Source: Halothiobacillus sp. | Lineage (GTDB): Bacteria; Pseudomonadota; Gammaproteobacteria; Halothiobacillales; Halothiobacillaceae | Assembly (NCBI GenBank): GCA_011389965.1 | Contig: JAABTF010000019.1 | Span: forward strand, 1-41,759 | DNA length: 41,759 nucleotides | Direction: 5' to 3' | Shown: piece by piece, positions 1-6,607 of the stretch | Position numbering within the stretch: position 1 is the stretch's first letter | How the letters are laid out: each line of letters begins with the position of its first letter | Notes under the pieces: model-generated | Database searches by the model: none | What the model was told of the DNA's origin: nothing | Seen by the model: only the letters and a program-made list of their open reading frames with translations | Position numbers and translations under genes: made by a program

Positions 1-419
1 AAGGTAGAGATGCCGTTATCCGGATGGCTTTCCGGATAGGTGTGCACGGTGATGTGACTCTTGTCGAGGTGAGCGACCACCGACTCGCGGGTTCCCGCGC
101 CGTCCCCCGGCAGCGGGCCGGGCTCCTCGTGGTAGTCGATCCCCTCGGCGATCACCGGCTCCTCCGAGATCAGAATGGTGACCGAGGCCCCCTGCGGCTC
201 GTAATCCTGCCGGGCGACATTGAGGATATTCGCCCCAATCATCTCGGTGACGTCGGTGAGAATCTGGGTGAGCCGGTCCGCATCGTATACCTCGTCGATA
301 TAACCGATGTACTCGTTGACCTGCGCCCGGGTCTTGGCATAGCAGATGTCGAATATCGACATGCTCAATGTCTTGCTGAGATTGTTGAACCCGTGCAAGG
401 TCACCGACGGCTCACCCAT
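1..419 (-). CDS. speD: S-adenosylmethionine decarboxylase proenzyme, 5' part
   Basis: Makes decarboxylated SAM, the aminopropyl donor for spermidine synthesis, in the cytosol; enzymes of this family carry a self-generated pyruvoyl cofactor. The visible 139 residues match the gammaproteobacterial (E. coli-like) SpeD type: [12 protein letters not shown] near the N-terminus, [28 protein letters not shown] in the middle and [14 protein letters not shown] near the window edge. The self-cleavage serine lies further downstream, outside the window, so processing cannot be checked. E. coli SpeD is about 264 residues, so roughly half is seen. The start ATG (417-419) follows a strong AGGGGGT ribosome binding site. 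The leader holds a GC-rich hairpin with a U-rich tail just before this site. The upstream neighbour is an OsmC-like gene, in a trpDC-osmC-speD order resembling that recalled from Pseudomonas. Confidence 0.95.
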   Translation of the reverse strand, partial: MGEPSVTLHGFNNLSKTLSMSIFDICYAKTRAQVNEYIGYIDEVYDADRLTQILTDVTEMIGANILNVARQDYEPQGASVTILISEEPVIAEGIDYHEEPGPLPGDGAGTRESVVAHLDKSHITVHTYPESHPDNGIST

Positions 420-434
420 AATTACCCCCTGATA

Positions 435-467
435 CAAACAAAGCGCCCGGCCGCTTGCGGCCGGGCG
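435..467 (-). terminator. Terminator-like hairpin in the speD leader (possible attenuator)
   Basis: An 11-bp perfect GC-rich stem (444-454 with 457-467) is followed on the minus strand by CTTTGTTTG. It ends about 25 nt before the speD start, downstream of the apparent speD promoter. It could end transcripts from osmC, act as a speD attenuator, or both. A second, 7-bp hairpin (479-485 with 493-499) precedes it and shares GGCCGCCGG-like sequence that could compete for pairing. Confidence 0.6.
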
Positions 468-517
468 TCGTCGTGCTGGTCGGCCATCCGGCGGCCGACG
501 CTTGTTGATTGCGGCGA

Positions 518-546
518 AGTGTAAACCGCCATTCGCGCTTTTGCCA
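518..546 (-). promoter_or_regulatory. Putative speD promoter
   Basis: On the minus strand a good -10 TACACT (518-523) lies 17 bp from a weak -35 TGGCAA (541-546). Transcription would start near 511 and give a leader of about 90 nt carrying two hairpins. Seen only as sequence similarity to sigma-70 elements. Confidence 0.45.
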
Positions 547-603
547 CGCCTCGGGAGGCGCTCGGGAGGCGGACCCGCGGCGACTGTGGCGACACGACCA
601 CGG

Positions 604-877
604 CTAGGGAAACTCTGCACGATTCGATGGCATCTCTAGCACGCGGGTTTGCCCGCAATCAAGGCGCCGGACCGAAGACGGGCTCATTGCCCGTCGAGGG
701 ACGGCAACGCCGAGTGCGGGCAAACCCGCGTGCCCCGTCCGGGCGGGCCTCCAATGGCCCATCTGCGGCGTTACAGCCCTTGTAAAGGGCGACGGCCCTT
801 CACGGCGAGCTGCGCCTTGCACCTAGTCCCTTGGAGGTCCCGCAGAGACGTCATCGAATCGTGCAGAGTTTCCCTAG
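604..877. mobile_element. MITE-like palindromic element with IS5-like ends
   Basis: A perfect 26-bp inverted repeat brackets the element (604-629 and 852-877), including a CTAG at each edge (604-607, 874-877). Taking CTAG as a 4-bp target duplication, the element is 266 bp (608-873) with ends starting GGAAACTCTGCACG. A second, nested perfect inverted repeat of 19 bp lies inside (about 637-655 and 716-734), so much of the DNA can fold into one long cruciform. No transposase is encoded; reading frames across it look incidental. The GGAA start and YTAR-type 4-bp target resemble the IS5 subgroup as I recall it, which suggests a non-autonomous derivative. A related single end occurs at 26634. Confidence 0.75.
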
Positions 878-1296
878 TCCGGCTCTCGGACCTCGAAGTC
901 GTGGGTCAGTTCCACCGAGTCGCGCAGCATCGCCGAGACGGAACAGTACTTGTCCGCCGAGAGATTCACGGCGCGCTCGACCTTCTTCGGGTCGAGCCCC
1001 TCGCCCACCACCACATAGTGGGTATGGATACGGGTGAACACCTTGGGGGCCTTGCCCTCGGCCCGTTCGGCCGAGAGCTCGATCCAGCAGTCCTCGACCG
1101 GCTGGCGCTGCTTGCCCAGGATCATCATCACGTCGATGGCGGTGCAGCCGCCCAGCCCCATCAACACCATTTCCATCGGCCGAGCGCCGGCATTGCGCCC
1201 CCCGATCTCCGGGGCGCCGTCCATGACCAGAGCGTGACCGCTGTCGGCCTCGGCCATGAAGGCTATGCCGTCGACCCATTTCACTCGTGCTTGCAT
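874..1296 (-). CDS. OsmC/YhfA family peroxiredoxin-like protein
   Basis: OsmC-fold protein, expected to be a cytosolic thiol-dependent peroxidase-like enzyme; the physiological substrate of the YhfA branch is not established. Both characteristic cysteines are present: one in MGLGGCTAIDV (about residue 51) and one in SADKYCSVSAML (about 118). The start was set at the second of two nearby ATGs (1294-1296): AAGGA sits at a proper distance from it, and the resulting MQARVKWV matches the recalled E. coli YhfA N-terminus. The first ATG (1302) directly abuts the AAGGA. The stop codon TAG coincides with the CTAG target site of the MITE-like element, so insertion left the protein intact. Downstream on the same strand lies speD. 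Confidence 0.93.
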   Translation of the reverse strand: MQARVKWVDGIAFMAEADSGHALVMDGAPEIGGRNAGARPMEMVLMGLGGCTAIDVMMILGKQRQPVEDCWIELSAERAEGKAPKVFTRIHTHYVVVGEGLDPKKVERAVNLSADKYCSVSAMLRDSVELTHDFEVREPD

Positions 1297-1305
1297 TGCC
1301 ATTCC

Positions 1306-2181
1306 TTAAGACCGTTTGAGTTCGAACAGTTCCGCCAGCGCCTCGCCGGGATCCTCGGCGCGCATGAACGCCTCGCCAACCAGGAAGGCGTGCACGTCGT
1401 GCTTCCGCATGCGTCGCACGTCGGCCACGTCGAGGATGCCGCTTTCGGTCACCACCAGACGATCGTCCGGAATGTCGTGCAGCAGCTCGAGGGTGACGTC
1501 GAGACTGACCTCGAAATCGCGCAAATCGCGATTGTTGATCCCGATCAGGCGGGTGTCGAGTTGCAGGGCACGCAACAACTCGTCGTGATCATGCACCTCG
1601 ACCAGCACATCCATGCCCCAGTGGCGGGCACGGTCGTGCAGGGCATGCATGGTCTCGTCGTCCAGCGCGGCGGCAATCAGCAGTACGCAGTCGGCACCCA
1701 TGGCCCGCGCCTCGTCAATCTGGAAGGGCGCGATCATGAAGTCCTTGCGCAGGACGGGCAGGCGGCAGGCCGCTCGCGCGGCCTTGAGGTATTCGGCATC
1801 CCCGCGGAAGAAGTCCCGGTCGGTCAACACCGACAGGCAGGCCGCACCCCCTTTCTGATAGCTCTTGGCGATAGCGACGGGGTCGAAGGGATCGCGCAAC
1901 ACGCCCCGGCTGGGCGAGGCCTGCTTGATCTCGGCGATCACCGCCGGGCGCTTCTCGGCCACGCGGGTCTCGATGGCGCGCTCAAAGCCCCGCGGCCGAT
2001 CGGCGGCCAGGGCCAGCTCCTCCATCCGCGCCGGTGGCGTCACCTGGCGGGCAGCGGCCACCTCGACGCGCTTTCGGGCAATGATCTTTTTCAGAATATC
2101 GGGGGTATCGGTCACGGCGGTCACGGCAGGTTTCGGGTGGATATCACGGCCACGGGGCGTCCCCGCGCCGAGTTCAGGCAT
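1306..2181 (-). CDS. trpC: Indole-3-glycerol phosphate synthase
   Basis: Closes the indole ring of tryptophan by converting CdRP to indole-3-glycerol phosphate; single-domain TIM-barrel enzyme. Catalytic motifs are in order: [13 protein letters not shown] (Glu84, Lys86), LRKDFM (Lys146), LVEVHD, GINNRDL and VTESGI. The domain begins around [13 protein letters not shown], so the ATG start (2179-2181), whose codon overlaps the trpD stop, adds about 25 residues compared with typical TrpC. A GTG further in is an alternative start; no clear ribosome binding site separates the two. The overlap suggests translational coupling with trpD. It is not fused to TrpF. Confidence 0.95.
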   Translation of the reverse strand: MPELGAGTPRGRDIHPKPAVTAVTDTPDILKKIIARKRVEVAAARQVTPPARMEELALAADRPRGFERAIETRVAEKRPAVIAEIKQASPSRGVLRDPFDPVAIAKSYQKGGAACLSVLTDRDFFRGDAEYLKAARAACRLPVLRKDFMIAPFQIDEARAMGADCVLLIAAALDDETMHALHDRARHWGMDVLVEVHDHDELLRALQLDTRLIGINNRDLRDFEVSLDVTLELLHDIPDDRLVVTESGILDVADVRRMRKHDVHAFLVGEAFMRAEDPGEALAELFELKRS

Positions 2182-3196
2182 CGCAGTGCTGGGTCATGGC
2201 AATCAGTCGCTCGAGTCGTTCGAGCCCGCGCCCTTCGGCGAGCAGGCGCTGAGCGGTGGCCACGCCCGCCACCAGGTCCTCGGCCAGGCCCGCGGCGTAG
2301 ATGGCCGCCCCGGCGTTGAGCGCGATCATGTCCGCAACCGGGCCGGGCTCGCCACCCAGGGCGGCGCGCACGCAGGCCACGCTCTGCTCCGGGCCATCGA
2401 CGATTAGGCGGTCCAGCGGCTGGCGCGCCATGCCGAAATCCTCGGGTTCGACGCGGTACCGCCGGATCGAACCATCCTTGAGCTCGGCCACCTCGGTGGC
2501 CTCGGCCAGGGAAATCTCGTCCAGCCCGTCGTGGCTGTGCACCACCAGCACGTGGTGCGCCCCCAGGCGATGCATGACTTCCGCCAGCGACTCGAGCCAT
2601 TCCTCGCTGTAGACACCCAGCAGCATGGCCGGCGCGCCCGCCGGATTGGTCAGGGGACCGAGCACATTGAACAGGGTCCGCACCCCAAGTTCCTTGCGGG
2701 GCACCGCGGCATGGCGCATCGACCCATGATGTCGCGGGGCGAACATGAAGCCGATGCCCAGCTCGCGCACGCAGCGGGCAACGCAATCACTGTCGACCTC
2801 GAGGTTCACGCCCGCGGTCTCGAGCATGTCGGCGCTGCCCGATCGGCTGGTGACCGAGCGGTTGCCGTGCTTGGCGACGTGCCCGCCGGCCGCGGCGACG
2901 ACGAAGCTCGCGGCGGTGGAGACATTGAACAGCGCCGAGCCATCCCCGCCGGTGCCCACGATATCCACCAGGTGTGCGACATCCACCTGCACGCCCACCG
3001 CCAGCTCACGCATCACGTTGGCGGCCGCGGTGATTTCCTCGATGGTCTCGCCCTTCATGCGCAAGGCGACCATGAAGCCGGCCACCTGCACCGGCGTCGC
3101 CTCGCCGGCCATGATCTGATGCATGACCGCGTACATCTGCTCGCGGCTCAGATCGTGGCGGTCGACGGTACGGGCAATGGCTTCGCGAATATCCAT
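2174..3196 (-). CDS. trpD: Anthranilate phosphoribosyltransferase
   Basis: Transfers phosphoribose from PRPP to anthranilate, the second step of tryptophan synthesis. The 340 residues are full family length. The N-terminal helical domain is followed by the PRPP loop [11 protein letters not shown] (residue 81 on), the anthranilate-site motif [15 protein letters not shown] (109 on) and [10 protein letters not shown]. It lies first in the visible trpDC pair. In many gammaproteobacteria trpG is immediately upstream; here a toxin-antitoxin pair and an integron occupy that place and no trpG is seen. The start ATG (3194-3196) has only a weak ribosome binding site. No clear promoter was found in the 140 bp upstream. 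Confidence 0.96.
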   Translation of the reverse strand: MDIREAIARTVDRHDLSREQMYAVMHQIMAGEATPVQVAGFMVALRMKGETIEEITAAANVMRELAVGVQVDVAHLVDIVGTGGDGSALFNVSTAASFVVAAAGGHVAKHGNRSVTSRSGSADMLETAGVNLEVDSDCVARCVRELGIGFMFAPRHHGSMRHAAVPRKELGVRTLFNVLGPLTNPAGAPAMLLGVYSEEWLESLAEVMHRLGAHHVLVVHSHDGLDEISLAEATEVAELKDGSIRRYRVEPEDFGMARQPLDRLIVDGPEQSVACVRAALGGEPGPVADMIALNAGAAIYAAGLAEDLVAGVATAQRLLAEGRGLERLERLIAMTQHCDA

Positions 3197-3337
3197 GGGG
3201 TGTTCGGAGTTCTGGTGTGGGTCAGGCGGGAAACGGTAGCACGGCTGGGGGCGGGGGCGCAGCTACCGGGTGTTGACACATGACAAAGCTCGCAACTGCC
3301 TCACGCATTGCGCCAAAGCAAGTCGTCCGCGCTATTT

Positions 3338-3360
3338 ATCGTACGGAAACTCCGTACGAT
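3338..3360 (+). promoter_or_regulatory. Operator of yefM-yoeB (palindrome)
   Basis: A 9-bp inverted repeat ATCGTACGG / CCGTACGAT with a 5-bp spacer, containing two CGTACG cores, lies 14 bp before the antitoxin start. YefM family antitoxins bind paired hexamers with a GTAC core (TGTACA in E. coli), so this is probably the autorepression site. A possible -10 (TATTTA, 3333-3338) touches its left edge. Confidence 0.75.
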
Positions 3361-3374
3361 ACAGGGTCATCGAG

Positions 3375-3647
3375 ATGGATACGGTCAGCGTAAACAAGTT
3401 CAGGGACAACCTGAAACGAATGGTCGACCAGTGCCTGGGCACACACAAACCGCTCCGGGTCACCCGGCGGTCGGGAGAGGACTTCGTCGTCATGAGCGCC
3501 GAGGACTGGGAGCGTGAACAGGAAACCCTTTACGTCCTGCAGAACAGCAAGCTGATGCAGCAGATCGCCGACTCTACCGCAACGCACGACGCGCGCCGGG
3601 GATACGAACCGACCCAAGAGCAGATGGATGAGATCACTGGTATTTGA
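3375..3647 (+). CDS. yefM: Antitoxin, YefM/Phd family
   Basis: DNA-binding antitoxin that neutralises the adjacent YoeB toxin and represses its own operon. The 90 residues show the Phd/YefM N-terminal pattern (MDTVSVNKFRDNLKRMVDQ, then PLRVTRRSGEDFVVMSAEDW) and a charged C-terminal toxin-wrapping tail. The start ATG at 3375 was preferred over an upstream in-frame one because AGGGT lies at a suitable distance and the palindromic operator falls just before it. Its end overlaps the toxin start by 20 bp, as expected for a coupled pair. The pair lies between trpD and the distal attC of the integron, opposite in direction to the cassettes. Confidence 0.92.
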   Translation: MDTVSVNKFRDNLKRMVDQCLGTHKPLRVTRRSGEDFVVMSAEDWEREQETLYVLQNSKLMQQIADSTATHDARRGYEPTQEQMDEITGI

Positions 3648-3900
3648 GGGCAGGACCTGGGAGGCGCACGAAACCATGCTCCGAAAAGACCGAAAGCTGC
3701 ACGAGACCGCCAGGAAGATCATCCGCGAACTCATCCGCTGCGACGACCCCACGGTGGGCTCGGGCAAACCGGAACCCCTGCGCCACAACCTCTCCGGTCT
3801 ATGGTCCAGACGCCTGTCCCGACGAGACCGGATCTTCTATAAGTTCGACGACACATCCGTCTACATCTTTGCCCTGGGTGGCCATTACGACTATGTCTGA
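3628..3900 (+). CDS. yoeB: mRNA interferase toxin, YoeB/Txe family
   Basis: Ribosome-dependent RNase of the RelE fold that cleaves mRNA in the A site. The 90 residues align by eye along E. coli YoeB: GKPEPLRHNLSGLWSRRLS holds Glu49, with Arg68 in RDRIFYKF, and the end carries GGHYDYV with His86 and Tyr87. These match the catalytic Glu46, Arg65, His83 and Tyr84 of E. coli YoeB, so the toxin looks intact. The C-terminal end is a few residues longer than E. coli's. It starts inside the antitoxin gene (20-bp overlap). A GC-rich inverted repeat (CCCACC/GGTGGG, about 3904-3925) follows the stop and may end the transcript, though it lacks a T-run. Confidence 0.93.
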   Translation: MRSLVFEGRTWEAHETMLRKDRKLHETARKIIRELIRCDDPTVGSGKPEPLRHNLSGLWSRRLSRRDRIFYKFDDTSVYIFALGGHYDYV

Positions 3901-3998
3901 TGCACCCACCTCCAACTGCCGGTGGGGCGACGAAGGAATCAACACGTGATAGCCAGATCTGTTTCGCAAAAAGAGCGGTCGATCTGCCAGGCCCTTGC

Positions 3999-4081
3999 AC
4001 CTAACGCCCGCAGCATGCGGCCCATGGAATGGAGCCGGAGGCGCAATGTAATGGGCGTCGCCGTGCCTGCGATTGTTAGCC
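3999..4081 (-). repeat. attC site 4 (distal end of array)
   Basis: Core-like ends ACCTAAC (3999-4005) and GTTAGCC (4075-4081) bracket 83 bp with internal complementary arms (AACGCCC with GGGCGT, CCCAT with ATGGG). On the minus strand it follows cassette gene 4, whose TAA stop lies inside the core box. No further cassette is seen beyond it. Confidence 0.8.
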
Positions 4082-4534
4082 GCTCCGCTCGAAAATTCGC
4101 TGGTCATCAGGAATTTGTGCCGCCAATGCTTTCAGCTGCTCATTCGGGAATCGGAGCAGTTTCTGACCAATTCCCGAACGGTGCGCGTAGTGATCAAAAA
4201 TGGGCTGACCTGGACCATTATAGATCTCTTCAAATGTACCATTCGGATTGATCTTGATGCCCAAGTAGTATTCGGGAACGGTTTTGAAAGTAAGAGCATC
4301 TTGGAAAGTGGCCTTAATCTGGACGCGCCCACCATTTGATGCTGTCCCATCGCGAATAGGCTGAGATACTTCATCGAGTTCGATCTCATATACCATTGCC
4401 GCTATCACTTCACCAACATCACCGACTAATCGCCCATCAATCGTAAATTGGCGATCTGGAAAGGAGTCCTTTAGGTGAGAACTGCCAGAAAAAATTGACT
4501 CAAGAGCTCTGGCAATTTCGTGCCTAGTTGGCAT
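4076..4534 (-). CDS. Cassette gene 4: possible PD-(D/E)xK-fold protein, unknown function
   Basis: Unrecognised cassette gene of 152 residues. An acidic Glu in LVGDVGEVIAAMVYEIEL (about 42), an Asp in PIRDGT (62) and a VQIKAT strand (Gln72, Lys74) together resemble the E-D-QxK pattern of restriction-endonuclease-like folds. I recall similar patterns in DUF6998-type proteins, but this is a weak inference. The start ATG (4532-4534) has TAAGGAGG just upstream; a TTG one codon earlier is too close to it. The stop codon lies in the attC core box. No signal peptide or membrane segment is present, so it is probably cytosolic. AT content is above that of the core genes. It would be expressed from a cassette or integron promoter on the minus strand. 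Confidence 0.8.
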   Translation of the reverse strand: MPTRHEIARALESIFSGSSHLKDSFPDRQFTIDGRLVGDVGEVIAAMVYEIELDEVSQPIRDGTASNGGRVQIKATFQDALTFKTVPEYYLGIKINPNGTFEEIYNGPGQPIFDHYAHRSGIGQKLLRFPNEQLKALAAQIPDDQRIFERSG

Positions 4535-4547
4535 CAAACCTCCTTAC

Positions 4548-4603
4548 GGCTAACACTTTGGTGTGCTGCGCCGCCAGGCGTCAGTACGACCCGATTGTTA
4601 TGC
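4548..4603 (-). repeat. attC site 3
   Basis: Core-like ends GGCTAAC (4548-4554) and GTTATGC (4597-4603), 56 bp, between cassette genes 3 and 4. Just upstream, in the cassette 3 tail, an inverted repeat GCCAAGCC/GGCTTGGC (4602-4609 and 4628-4635) partly overlaps the core box and may extend the fold or end the transcript. Confidence 0.75.
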
Positions 4604-4639
4604 CAAGCCACCACTAAAAAACTCAAAGGCTTGGCAATT

Positions 4640-4957
4640 TTAACCACCATGACCGAGACCATAAGCCCCAAGCAAAACCCATGAAACTGTACCAACAACA
4701 GCTAAAACTTGGCCATAGATAGATTTTTGGTTTATGAACCCATAAATTGTAACCCCAATGATAATGGTGGCTATCAGAAGAGGCAGCAACCCGTATATAG
4801 ATACCAATAATGGAATTCCTATTACGGTGCCATAGGTGAGACTTATAAATACTCCCATAGGGACCCAATAAAGCGGCTTATAGCCAAATTCAGTCACCTG
4901 AAGTGCTAATGCTAAAAAGATCATCAAACACAAAAGAGACAATAGTATTCGCTTCAT
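4640..4957 (-). CDS. Cassette gene 3: small membrane protein, unknown function
   Basis: Unrecognised 105-residue protein made almost wholly of hydrophobic segments: about residues 4-20, 29-50, 54-76 and 82-100, so probably four membrane helices with short polar turns (EFGYKPLYW, NQKSIYG). The sequence is rich in Leu, Ile, Gly and Tyr with very few charges. The start ATG (4955-4957) has GGAG at proper spacing. It lies between attC2 and attC3 and is AT-rich against the surrounding genome, as usual for a captured cassette. Function cannot be inferred; small membrane proteins are common among integron cassettes. Confidence 0.85.
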   Translation of the reverse strand: MKRILLSLLCLMIFLALALQVTEFGYKPLYWVPMGVFISLTYGTVIGIPLLVSIYGLLPLLIATIIIGVTIYGFINQKSIYGQVLAVVGTVSWVLLGAYGLGHGG

Positions 4958-4976
4958 TCTGCATCTCCGCTATAGG

Positions 4977-5078
4977 GTATAACGCCAGCGCACAACGGCG
5001 CCCTTGTAATGGAGGCACAGCCGGAATGTAAAGGGCGTCCGGCGGCCATCGGCCGCGTATTGATGCGCCTTGTTATGT
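4977..5078 (-). repeat. attC site 2
   Basis: Core-like ends GTATAAC (4977-4983) and GTTATGT (5072-5078), 102 bp. Inner arms include AACGCCAGCGC near one end and GCGCCTTGTT near the other, plus the palindrome GCGGCCATCGGCCGC. It follows cassette gene 2 on the minus strand. Confidence 0.82.
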
Positions 5079-5087
5079 GTTGGCCCG

Positions 5088-5357
5088 CTATGCATGCAGC
5101 CACCAGTAAGCCATGACAGCCAAGCACCCTGCAACGAACCCGTATTGGGGGCCCCAAGATCCGCGCTTTAACGACCAAACCGAGCAAACAACACCGAGCG
5201 ATCCAACGGGAAGGAAAAGGTTTACTCCGAAAATAAACCAAGCCTCACAATCATAGCCATATGGTCGACCTTCGCAGCTTCCCAACCCCGCCCAGAATGC
5301 CACCAGCAGTAATGATACTGATAGCAGTAGCTCGACCCAGGACAGTAATTTCAGCAT
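5088..5357 (-). CDS. Cassette gene 2: small membrane protein, unknown function
   Basis: Unrecognised 89-residue protein with three probable membrane helices (about 4-25, 39-64, 70-88). Between helices 1 and 2 lies a polar loop with two cysteines, GSCEGRPYGYDCEAW, which could form a disulfide if it faces the periplasm. The start ATG (5355-5357) follows GGGATCTGA, a moderate ribosome binding site, 16 bp after the attC1 core box. The stop TAG is 9 bp before the attC2 core box, so the gene fills its cassette tightly. Function unknown. Confidence 0.8.
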   Translation of the reverse strand: MLKLLSWVELLLSVSLLLVAFWAGLGSCEGRPYGYDCEAWFIFGVNLFLPVGSLGVVCSVWSLKRGSWGPQYGFVAGCLAVMAYWWLHA

Positions 5358-5373
5358 TCAGATCCCGATAGAC

Positions 5374-5446
5374 GCATAACGATGCAAATAACCAGTGCAA
5401 ATGGAGTGCAGCGGAATTTGCATCTGAGTTAATTTGTTTGTTAGCA
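5374..5446 (-). repeat. attC site 1
   Basis: Core-like ends GCATAAC (5374-5380) and GTTAGCA (5440-5446), 73 bp. It contains a perfect 9-bp inverted repeat GATGCAAAT/ATTTGCATC (5381-5389 and 5416-5424), the clearest fold of the four sites. It follows the first cassette gene by 9 bp. Confidence 0.88.
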
Positions 5447-5455
5447 GACACGCAA

Positions 5456-6277
5456 TTATTGATCCGCCAAAAGATTCCATGTTTGCATGTCGAACTTGGC
5501 ACGAATACTCGGGACAAGAGCTTCAATTCTTTTATCTGGCTCCAAATGTAAATATGGGATGCTTGAGAAAATAAAATTAATATTGGGTTCGCAGTATTTA
5601 TCGCCCGGCCTGAATGAGAATCTTCTGTTTATCGTTTGCCCATTAATTTTAAAAACAATTTCATTTGCTAAGGAGTGAGTGGCCATGGTTGCCCCCTTTA
5701 CTGCAAAAATAACATCACTGCGATCATCACCTTTAAGAAGGGTCGGTACTACTGATAAGACACCCCCTTGATAGTTCAAATCTATTGACCGACTTCTATA
5801 TAAAATAACACGGCAATAATATTTACTGGCTGACTCATTCAATGATCGCTTTCGGAAATCTTTTTCACGCAAACTTGCTTCAGCCCTATTTCTTTCGTTA
5901 TATACCTCTTTCTTGATTAAAGTAATTTGGGAATCCGTGGCATTAAAATCCTGCGTCTGAATCCAACCACTTTTTTTTGCCCTTAGGCGTAAAGAATCAG
6001 GTCCTTTAAAATATACAACATATCGCCCATAATCGTTAGTTAAAACTGGCTTCGAACAATAAACCTTGTCCCACACTAAATACCCTGCTGATGACCATCC
6101 CCATCCTGAGTAGCAAGCCGTAACAGATACACTACTCAATCCAACATCAGACTCATCTACGACCTTGCCTGTTATTTTTTGATTCTTATAAGCACAACCG
6201 AAAGAAACAATCAAAAAGAGGATCGCACAGGCATACTTTATGCCTGTGGCTTGAGCGCTTGCCTTAATCCTTTTCAT
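5456..6277 (-). CDS. Cassette gene 1: exported protein or lipoprotein, unknown function
   Basis: A 273-residue ORFan in the cassette nearest to attI, where expression is usually highest. The N-terminus is a signal peptide: basic start, hydrophobic stretch AILFLIVSFGC (about 18-28), then AYKNQKITGKVV. Cys28 could be a lipid site, although SFGC is an atypical lipobox. Residues about 34-95 resemble a carboxypeptidase-regulatory-like beta-sandwich: ITGKVVDESDVGLSSVSVT opens it and NDYGRYVVYF closes it. The rest is not recognised. It is strongly AT-rich (many TTT, AAA and ATA codons) unlike the flanking genes, so recently acquired. Ribosome binding site weak. Confidence 0.85.
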   Translation of the reverse strand: MKRIKASAQATGIKYACAILFLIVSFGCAYKNQKITGKVVDESDVGLSSVSVTACYSGWGWSSAGYLVWDKVYCSKPVLTNDYGRYVVYFKGPDSLRLRAKKSGWIQTQDFNATDSQITLIKKEVYNERNRAEASLREKDFRKRSLNESASKYYCRVILYRSRSIDLNYQGGVLSVVPTLLKGDDRSDVIFAVKGATMATHSLANEIVFKINGQTINRRFSFRPGDKYCEPNINFIFSSIPYLHLEPDKRIEALVPSIRAKFDMQTWNLLADQ

Positions 6278-6607
6278 TTGAATTCACTATCATTGCTAAC
6301 TATAAATGAACGGCCCAAGCGCAGCATAACACTCCGCCTCCTCCAGCTTCCGAGGCAGGAAAACACGCAATATCAACGGCTTGTAACAAGGACCGAGAGG
6401 CTCTCGAGCTACTTTATGCGGCGGTTCCGCAAGATAACGCCTTATGCGGCGCATCCGCCGCATAAGGCCGCGCCCGGGCCACGAAAAACGTCGGCCACAT
6501 CCGTTATTTACGCACCCCAAGGCCTCAGGCCCGGCGCAGGGTTTGCGCGACCCTTCTCGGATGGTGTATAAAAATACAGCACCCATCTCGGCGCGAGGGA
6601 ACGCACC
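6278..6607. other. attI-like region between intI and cassette 1
   Basis: This gene-free 330 bp should hold attI and the cassette promoter. The likely attI/cassette junction is the core GTTAGCA on the minus strand (6294-6300). Other core-like motifs read GTTATGC (6324-6330) and GTTATCT (about 6432-6438). A perfect 12-bp stem CCTTATGCGGCG/CGCCGCATAAGG (6440-6451, 6456-6467) and a partial copy (TTATGCGGCG at 6415) lie in the middle. AGATAAC...GTTATTT (6432-6509) is attC-like and could be a relic. I could not identify a convincing cassette promoter on the minus strand. Confidence 0.6.
6543..6579 (+). promoter_or_regulatory. intI promoter with LexA (SOS) box
   Basis: -35 TTGCGC (6543-6548) and -10 TATAAA (6567-6572), spaced 18 bp. 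A 16-bp LexA-type box GTGTATAAAAATACAG (6564-6579) covers the -10; it differs from the CTGT-N8-ACAG consensus only in the first base. LexA repression of integron integrases is established for other integrons. The start codon follows 28 bp after the box. Confidence 0.85.

Noticed and set aside
604-877. CRISPR or tandem repeat
   Set aside because: The repeats are two inverted pairs, not a direct array.
649-2319. Open frame crossing the MITE, osmC and trpC in antisense
   Set aside because: It runs through the repeat and two certain genes on the other strand.
3273-3278. TTGACA as -35 of the toxin-antitoxin pair
   Set aside because: No -10 at 16-18 bp, and it is about 100 bp from the antitoxin start.
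6432-6509. A fifth attC site
   Set aside because: Core-like ends exist, but no gene lies between it and intI; kept only as an attI-region oddity.
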